Positions 56,336-64,000 of a stretch of 64,000 nucleotides of DNA are shown one piece after another. The notes beneath the pieces are model-generated. The model was not told the DNA's origin, searched no databases, and saw nothing but the letters and a program-made list of their open reading frames with translations. Source of the stretch: Nymphaea colorata (lineage: Eukaryota; Streptophyta; Magnoliopsida; Nymphaeales; Nymphaeaceae); assembly GCF_008831285.2 (NCBI RefSeq), contig NC_045141.1, positions 16,974,106-17,038,105 of the forward strand, given 5' to 3'. Position numbers and translations under genes: made by a program. Each line of letters begins with the position of its first letter. The stretch's first letter is position 1.

Positions 56336-59300
56336 GTGTTCAAAATAGCAAAACAATCCCCCCATTCTTGTTTCTGCATTACAGTTTCATTATCCCTCCT
56401 TACTTGAAGGTCAACTAAATTATAGCAGTTTGTTGACCTTTTGTCAACTGCAAGTTTTCTGAGTGATCTGACACGACATGTTAAATGAGTCTTTGAAGCA
56501 TATGTTGTGTTAACTATTGTGACCTTGGAACACTGACACATGCATCTCGTTTGCACCTTGAAGCAGCATGTTTGCAATGAATAATCTAGTGGAAGTGGTT
56601 TACTTACCATAGGGAAATCGACAATGGCAGATTCCATAGTCATCATGTGAACATAGAAGTATAGATATCTTTAAATTCAAAAGACCTTGTAGCATGTCTA
56701 CTACAACAGAAATTTCCCTACAGTGACTTATTCTTGCATTTGTCTTCACAACTAATAAGTTGCATCCCTGTTACTTGATTACAGTTGATACCATGACACT
56801 ATCTATGTTCCCATGTTCTGCACGGTTATTCAGAGTTGGTTGATGTCTTTTAGTGATGACTGTATTGGTGCAGAAATTTTATGATTTCAGAGACTAATTA
56901 GTAGTTAATCAAGCAAGAGATAATAGCCTTAGGCTGTGTTTGGGAGCATTTAGTTGCAGGTGCATTTTTTCTTTACGTGCTCTACTGTTTAGAAGCCTTA
57001 CAGTTTCCCTAAGAAATTATTTGTTTCCTGTTCCTGAATTGTGTTGTAACAGGACGTCCTGTTCTACTGTTCTGGAACACCACACAACATGCTGGGAATG
57101 GCCTGTGTTTATGTGGTTGAGAACAAACGTGATGTGTTTGAGACACTGCGTTCCACTGTTTGTAGTGAAATCTGTAAACCTATTGGAAGTGCAGCGCTTA
57201 TGACTGCAGGAAAGTTGTATTCCCTGGAACACAGTGTTCCCCACAATTAAACCAGCTCTAACATCCTCTGCTTTCCAACATACTGTGGAGTTATTTGGGT
57301 TGGGGTGGTTTTGTTGGACAGTTCTGCTGGATGTTGGATGCATTTGAATGGCTAAAATTTAAAAATGTGATACTAAAAGACAGTCACTAAATTGGCAATA
57401 GCCACGGTTTATGGTGCAGTGATTGTCTATGGCGGCTTTAACAATGATTTATGGTCCTTTTTAGCAACGTATTTTTTACTTTTAGCCATCCAGTAACTAT
57501 TCGGCATGTGACAAGGTTAACTTGGTCGGTTATGTTGGCACATTCTGGTATATAAATACAGTTGGTAACTTATGCAAGGATTACATGGGAATAACTATCC
57601 ACAGATGAGTTAAGTGGGCATGACAGAGAAACTTCTAAGGTTACGTTTGATGGCCTCGAATCTTGGATTTGAGGGTTGATTTCAAATCCTCGGATCTTTT
57701 AAAATCATGCCAGTAAATGGGTGTCGTTTGACACGTTTTTGAAAGCATCTGCTCTCTCTCTCTCTCTCTCTCTTCGAGCTGTGAAAAGAGGGGTTTCAAG
57801 CCCTCTTTTCCAGCCGGACATGCGGGCTTGGATGCAAGACCTTCGTTGAAAGGTCACAAGAGCGAGAGAGATCGCACCAGCAGGCATGGTCTGGCAATGG
57901 GCGGTGGGCAGGGGCCATGGTGCGGCTCTTCCTGCCGTGACGTCTCCCATGGAACTGAGATCAGTGGGAGAAGTTGGATCCCCCCTCTCTCCCTTCCAAC
58001 CTGAAACCTCTGGATTTTAGGCCTTCTGTGGATACGAAATCTACAGATTTCAGAATCGTCATTTGTTAATGCCACGGATTTCTCAGTAGATCTGAGGTCA
58101 GATGTAACGTCCGTAGCTATCAAGCGTGTCCTAAAAGAACGAGCGATACAACCAAGCCCATTGTATATTTTTTCCAGTGACAGAAAGAGTCTCTTTGGGT
58201 GGGAGACTTGGTTGCACTGGTTAGATATATTGCTTTTTGTTGGCAAAATAATAAACTTTAAAAATTTCTTGAGTGCCATTACTAGAATCTGAAGGGTCTT
58301 CCATTTTATGTAAGATGAGGTTATTTGTAGCTCTATGAATGTTTGAATTCTACCTTAAGAATAGAAGATACACCCAAAATACCAAGGGGGTCCCGGGAGG
58401 GGCCATGGTCTTCCATTTTAAGTAAAACACATTTTACTTAGTAAAGTTTTTTTTTTAAAAAAAAAAAAATCATTTGACCCATTAGAAATTTTGGAAAACA
58501 TATTAGAACATTTGTGTGCCGTTGCTCCAATTGTGACCCCCCAAAGAAATTGGTTTTATATGTTCGTGGAATGAACCAGTACTGAACTAAAATGCTTGTC
58601 GGAATTATCACAGGATGTGTCGTTAACACGGAACACCAAACGCATACTTTTATTGAAAATTAATGTGCTTCATTTTTATTACTTTTTATAGCAGATTGAA
58701 ATGACCAATTTCAAACCTTTAAGACTGAACTAAATATGACGAACGAATAAATATAGAACGCTGCTAACTCTTTTTTATTACCCAAGCGGGGGCAGCGTTA
58801 GTCAATCAGCGTAGGTGTGGCCTGTTTTTTATTTTATAGCTATTGCTGCTCTATACTTATAAAATTGCCTGTGGAAAGGAAGAAACACCGATATTTATAC
58901 TTAAAGCTATAGTTGTAAATTGCATAGTGAAGCGAAGAAACAATCAATATTTACCTTGAGGATTCGAGATAGGCATAATATAAAGAGAAAATTTAAATGG
59001 TGTAATTATACGTTAGAAATTGAGTTCTAATTATATGTTAGAAATTGAATCCAGTCGAACTTTGTACAGCAGGTGAAGCTAAAATCTCGAAGTCATATCC
59101 TAATCATTTACAGCACTAGTCAGAGAGACATCCAGGAATCAGTTTTCAGGCATAAGATTCAACAATCAAAATTTGAACATGGACAGGTAAAAGAGAGAGA
59201 GAGAGAGAAGAAACAGGTGTCTACCTTGATCCATTCATAGTGAAAAATACAAACAAATCCACAACAGCCCCGGGTGCTCCCGAACAAGAACCTTGGTTTC

Positions 59301-59345
59301 TTCGTCAGATAAAAGAATATCACTTCTGCCAAAATGACACTTGGC

Positions 59346-59376
<31 letters not shown>

Positions 59377-59461
59377 CAAAAACAAACAGTCCCAGTGGAC
59401 ATGCAATTTTGTCCCTTCTCCTTCACACGATACGTACAAACTGCCACGAAGTTTTTGATCA
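56336..59461. other. Convergent intergenic region
   Basis: About 3.1 kb between GINS3 (+) and the TVP15-like gene (-). No gene supported. It contains a TGTGTTTGGGAGC word near 56936-56948 typical of MITE ends, a GGTTTATGGT-containing stretch (57374-57425) related to one in GINS3 intron 4, a (CT)n tract (57749-57772) and GGAACACCAAACGCAT near 58630, another MITE-like end. No pair of these ends was matched with confidence. Confidence 0.45.
59350..59372. repeat. (GA)n microsatellite
   Basis: GAGAGA run just downstream (3') of the TVP15-like stop codon, probably within its 3' UTR. Confidence 0.9.
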
Positions 59462-62400
59462 TCAAACTCTTTCTACTAAGAATGCTCTGAGCTGCTCCCT
59501 TCGTCTCTCAAGTTCCTGCACGTTTTAAATTGTTCACAGCCTTAACTGCAGTTATGTGGAGTACATACTACATACTTATAAATCAGCATGAAAGGTTTGT
59601 GTTTGCTTTTTCTAGCACCCCACATCCAATTTGCTGAACTCTACAGTTATATAAAATGTTCCCAGGAGTTGGTACTTGGTACCAAGGTTAACTAAGTAAG
59701 CTTTTGAATCAAATTGGGAAACAGGACCATTCAGTGAACCAGCTGAATGCAATTGGAATCAAAGTAAATTTTTAATCAGTAAAAAGTTAAACATTATATT
59801 TTTCGAGAATCAAAATGCAAAAAGCTCAAAAATAAAACAGAATATAATGAAAATAATAATGATCATAACTCAATAAGGATGCAAAATTTGGCAAGTGGCA
59901 CCATTGGATGCGATGGTGCATCAAATAAGTGTTGCACCGACTCGATTTGAATAAACAAATTCAGGCTCATTCTCATCGATTGTGATCACACTGGTTAGTG
60001 CAAAAGGCTTTTACTCTAAGCCCATCATTTTTCCATGAGGATAATTCTTCAATGCCATTCAGTAATTCAACTTAACATGCAGGAAAAAGGGATGTGAAGG
60101 AATAAGTCACTAAGGAGAGGTCAAACGCTCAATGAGCTACATCAGGCTGTGTGTGCATGTGGACCACTATGACAGGACATAATCAAGAAAAGAATATTCA
60201 CAGGGGCATCAAACTTGGTTGGAAAATTTATTGAACATTCAAGAGGATCGGGAGAGGATGAATTACTTCCAAGTGCTTGGCTGCCTGCTCCCTTGTGAGT
60301 TCCTTACGGAGACGAGAACGCTTGACACAACCAATGCAGAGTATTCCCTGGAAAAAATGAATTCAACCAATAACTATCAGGTTAACACTGGTCACCTAAG
60401 AATAGTTCAATGAATGTTAATCCTGACGCCATATCTCACCGAGAGTACATAAATCACACCACAAGCAAGAAGCATGTAGCTCCCGATTTCTTGAAGTATT
60501 ACCAGAACTTGCTTCTCCCCAGTGCTTTCTGAATAAGCTCTTGTCATCACAGCCACACTGCAGAAAGCAGGTACTTGTTCCAAAATTAATGTTTTCAAAA
60601 TTAGAAATAACAAATTAAATGTTTCCACTTTTTTTTGTGTCCTACAAAAGGATATCAAATTTGGAATCTTCAAAGAAAATGGATGAATCTTACAAAATCT
60701 GAAGCATTCCCCTACCAGCCCAGTATTCAAGTATCTGCAGAAAAATTAGAAAGCCCAATTAGAATCTTCAACAACCTGACCAACTTATACTAAAGGGATG
60801 CACCAGTTGCTTCTTTTTCACACAAAATTTGAACAGTTCATGACGGAAAACTACAGAATACTAGCATTTCCTGTGTCCTTTAGCTGTGACCATGTGATAC
60901 AGGAATAGTCCGAGCCATCGAGGTTCTAGAAGAAGATACATATAAAATTAGAAACATAAGCCCCTAAAAGAGAAGAATAATCTGAGACTCTGGGAGAAGG
61001 GACATATCAAATTAGAAGCATAAACCACTAAGAGAGAGAGAGAGAGAGAGAGCTTAGTTCATTAGAAATTTAGAACCTGTTCAAGTACCATCAGGAATTA
61101 TCATGATCTTCAGGATGCATCAGGATGCATTTTAAAAAGCAAAATTTACCAGCATTTGTCACTTAAGTATTTACTTTCTCACTAAACTGGAGGCTGCTCC
61201 TGCTCTAGCTTCCTTTTTTTCTCCTCCACAAGATGTAACTTCAAACTCAAGTGCAAATTAATGGTGAAAAAAAAAAACATGAGAGAAAACCTCTAATAGA
61301 GATGGCATGAAAGCCCAAACTTGCATTGTCCTTGGTACTATATAGAGCTTAGGGAAACGACATTTTATATTCTGCTGCAAAATTTCAAACACACGAGACG
61401 CCATTATCTTTGATTTAGGACAAAGAAACCCGATTCACTTATGGAAATGACATCTCCACCAACTTTGTTTCCTTACAACTCATAGAGATTTGTGAACTTT
61501 CTTACCGTTCTTCATAACTAAAAACGCCATTTGGGAGCTCATTAGCTCCATTTCAGCAAAAGGAAAAAAGCTACGTGTCAAGTGGCGTAAGTGTAATTAA
61601 GTTCGAACACAATAACCTATCTGACAACAAGAATTTTTCTACTGGTATTGTCATACTCCTTATTTCAATTCTAGAAGAGATTTAGGGAGTAATATTTTCA
61701 TTAAAACATCCACACTCTCTCATACTAAAGGAATACCATAAGAACAAATTTGGCGGGTAGAACCAGGATAAAAAGAAAAGTACGACTCTGAAAACCGACC
61801 ACCACAAACTAAGAAAAATGTCGTAGCCACAAGCCTTCACTGCTTCAGTTCACATAAGCTTTGAAATCCACCTATGCTCGTATTATCTGTGAGAAATCCA
61901 AGGACTATTTGCAATTCCCCAAAAAGGGATCCATGGTCACGCTTCAAAAGATGGCAATATCTAAGGACTTCTGCTTGAATCACTGAATTGTAAGATGGAA
62001 GAAAAAATGACTATCTCAATTATAAAGGCGACAGAACATGATCAATATCGAAACACTTTGCACAAGCACGAAACCCACCCTCCAAAACTTGAAAATGAAA
62101 CCCCATTCTGTCTCAGCAACCGCAACCAAAATAGCTATGAGAATAGCGTAGCACCGAAAGATCCCGCCAAAAATCTGACAAGGGAGAAAAACAATTTGTG
62201 AGAAGAACCAATAAACGGTCAGTTGATCTCTGCAAACAAAATCCTCCCGATTCTCCACATGGGTAGTCCAGAAGCTCAAATTCCCACCCTAATAAGCAAC
62301 ACTCGAAATTATGAATCAAAACCAGAGAGAGCGAGAGAGAGAGAGAGGGAGATGATAAAAGCAAAAAGGGAGAAAGGGCAATAATACGGGGTGAAAGAGA

Positions 62401-62601
62401 AAAGATCCACAGGATGCTAACATCAGAAGCGTTCTCGAAAGATTTGTAGGCGGAGACGCCGTTGACGGCCACGCAGATGAGCGCCGCGGCGATGGTCAAG
62501 ACGCTGAAGCATCGACAGACGACCAAGAAGGGGTCTGGCCTCGCCCTGACCCTGATGGTTGTCAAGGGCCGAGCATCCTCCTCTTCCTCTTCCCTCGCCA
62601 T
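59462..62601 (-). CDS. TVP15-like Golgi membrane protein, 6 exons
   Basis: Exons in coding order: 62601-62422, 62174-62079, 60734-60694, 60557-60440, 60347-60267 and 59515-59462; product 189 residues with consistent phases. The plant family is annotated as Golgi apparatus membrane protein TVP15-like; in yeast Tvp15 is a tetraspan protein of late-Golgi vesicles with no defined enzymatic role. The N-terminus is acidic then basic and cytosolic in character (MAREEEEEDARP, then RVRARPDPF). Four hydrophobic spans follow: about 30-52, 65-80, 102-112 (MLQIFVAVMTR region) and 128-150 (SYMLLACGVIYVLSGILCIG). The second loop keeps AETEWGFIFKFWR and EYWAGRGMLQ, conserved words of the family. The tail is charged and ends ERRREQLRAFLVERV, probably coiled. 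The first donor (GAT|GTTAGC) is weaker than the others, so that border is slightly uncertain. Intron 2 is 1.3 kb. Confidence 0.85.
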
Positions 62602-62850
62602 CGACGATTCCGAGTGAAGTGTGATCTCTGGTTATCCGACACGACCCAGTTGATCTCAGTGTCTTCAGCTTCTTAAATTTCAGAAAGCGCCTCTCTCTCT
62701 CTCTTCCTTGTCTCTTATCTTTCTCGTTCCCTCTGCTTCACTTGCTTACTTGTTGGGAAAAGCATCTCCGAGCTCCCACGACCGAATGAATGCAGAAATA
62801 TTCCCTCGCGCCCTCCCCTTTGCCTCTCCTCTCTCCCTTCCTCTCAACTA
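62602..62850 (-). promoter_or_regulatory. Leader and core promoter region of the TVP15-like gene
   Basis: Upstream of the start codon are pyrimidine/purine-rich runs (CTCTCTCTCTCT at about 62692-62703 and further CT-rich sequence to 62850), typical of plant core promoters and leaders. No specific box is claimed. Confidence 0.35.
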
Positions 62851-64000
62851 TCATTCAAAGGTAACCGTTGGGTAATCACACGTGTCAAACACCATCATGC
62901 TCCCCTTTCTCTATGTCCGGTTCCAACGGGTCGGACATGGCGATACTTCCATCAACAAATTCGACAGTCTTTGAGTCAGATGATACTAAAGTGTCATATC
63001 CAACATCGCATTAGGTACTTGGATTGGACCTATGGATTTGGATCCCTAAGTATAAGACATGGTTTAGAAAATCTCATGCCAAACACTAGTTAAACCAAAG
63101 TTTCACTTATCATTCATATATTTTTAATGTGAAGAGTACATAAATAATTAGTTTACCAAGTCTTAGTTGGGTTTGTTTGCATTTTATTGCAGTGGAAGAT
63201 CAAAGTTCACACAAATTACTATGTTTAGAGTCTTAAAAGTTTTTAAGGGTGGTAGCCTGGTAGGTGCATATATTTGAAGGGCCCCTTGCTGCAATAGGAA
63301 AAGGGAGGGCCACCTTATATTCATAATATTGGATACGTTTCAAAATTATTTCTTAAATATTTCTGATTCAACTCTTATTTTTATCACTGGTTTTTAACAT
63401 TGGATAAAGTATCACATAGAATAAAGTCAAGGGCAGTGATGACCTTCTTTTAACGTAAAAGTGACAAGCAGTTTTTGTGTTGGCAATTATAAATTTTCGG
63501 GTGCTCCAACATAACATGGTCTAACTTGTGACCTCATTTAAATGGCATCTTCACTGGTCGAGACTCGACCCCTTATATGCCCCTCTTTTCAGGAGGATAA
63601 AGCAGGAACAGAAAAAGAGATAAGGCCTCTAGATGATCAAATCAAATGGTGCGGTTCATATGGTTTCATTCTTATTTGGGTAGAGATTAAGTATAAAATG
63701 TAAGCTGTTTTTTCAAATGTCTAAAAACCCCTCTAAATGAGAAGAGAGATAAAGAGAAAGAAGGAAATGAGCTTTTCTTAAATGAAACCACTTGTCTCCT
63801 TTCATGGGTATTTCAGGCTCTTCAAATGACTATTTGAATTACATTATTTGTAACTTAATATTCACCTTCTAATCTCATCGATAGTCTAGATGATCCCCAT
63901 CAGATTACATATATGTATGTGTATGTGTGTGTGCATGTTCAAATTATAGAGCTTTGTGAGAATCCGTTGTTGGTACTTACATGTCGTCAAATGTTAAGAT
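62851..64000. other. Intergenic, nothing recognised
   Basis: AT-rich sequence with a short TATATGTATGTG stretch near 63910-63931. No open frame with a recognisable domain. Confidence 0.5.

Noticed and set aside
56950-57343. Short palindromes (ACAGGACGTCCTGT, GGAACACAGTGTTCC) in the GINS3 3' flank
   Set aside because: Isolated perfect palindromes of this length occur by chance in such a window, and no larger structure was found around them.

Overview
The window is nuclear DNA of a flowering plant. The genes are spread out and interrupted by GT-AG introns, several products are plant-type (plastid mTERF, plastid MscS-like channel, plant TVP15-like Golgi protein), and the intergenic DNA is AT-rich with microsatellites, transposon relics and hAT-type MITEs. 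The lineage within angiosperms cannot be fixed from the sequence alone.

Seven genes look intact, and exon models were built by hand from reading frame, splice signals and family similarity: a single-exon mTERF protein (5503-6567, -); a 10-exon O-fucosyltransferase family gene (21851-27065, +); a 13-exon MSL2/MSL3-type mechanosensitive channel (28375-34057, -); a 4-exon MDP1-like HAD phosphatase (37803-40914, +); a two-exon 1266-aa coiled-coil protein (43009-47295, -); a 6-exon GINS subunit 3/PSF3 gene (54013-56335, +); and a 6-exon TVP15-like Golgi membrane protein (59462-62601, -). From the O-fucosyltransferase gene onward they alternate in orientation, so neighbours are convergent or divergent. 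They are ordinary single genes for organelle gene expression, glycosylation, plastid osmotic safety, phosphate-ester metabolism, DNA replication and the Golgi; nothing suggests a cluster working in one pathway.

The left third (1-21800) is mostly decayed. It holds a frameshifted 3' fragment of a SKIP35-type ankyrin gene (3146-4411), a broken Ty3/gypsy gag region (8174-10116, -), a copia-type primer-binding-site relic (about 11275), a scatter of conserved-looking exons of an unidentified gene (12037-14534), and short hAT-like MITEs.

Most notable observations: (1) a 39-nt insertion in the last GINS3 intron matching the first 35 nt of U2 snRNA, flanked by a 14-bp direct repeat, which looks like a micro-retroposition event; (2) a family of short CAGGGGCGGAG-ended elements, one with a perfect 8-bp target duplication; (3) a separate C-terminal exon of the coiled-coil gene that a single-ORF reading misses; (4) a roughly 405-bp tandem duplication of the MDP1 3' flank. 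No CRISPR array, operon, complete autonomous transposon or clearly new multi-gene system was seen.
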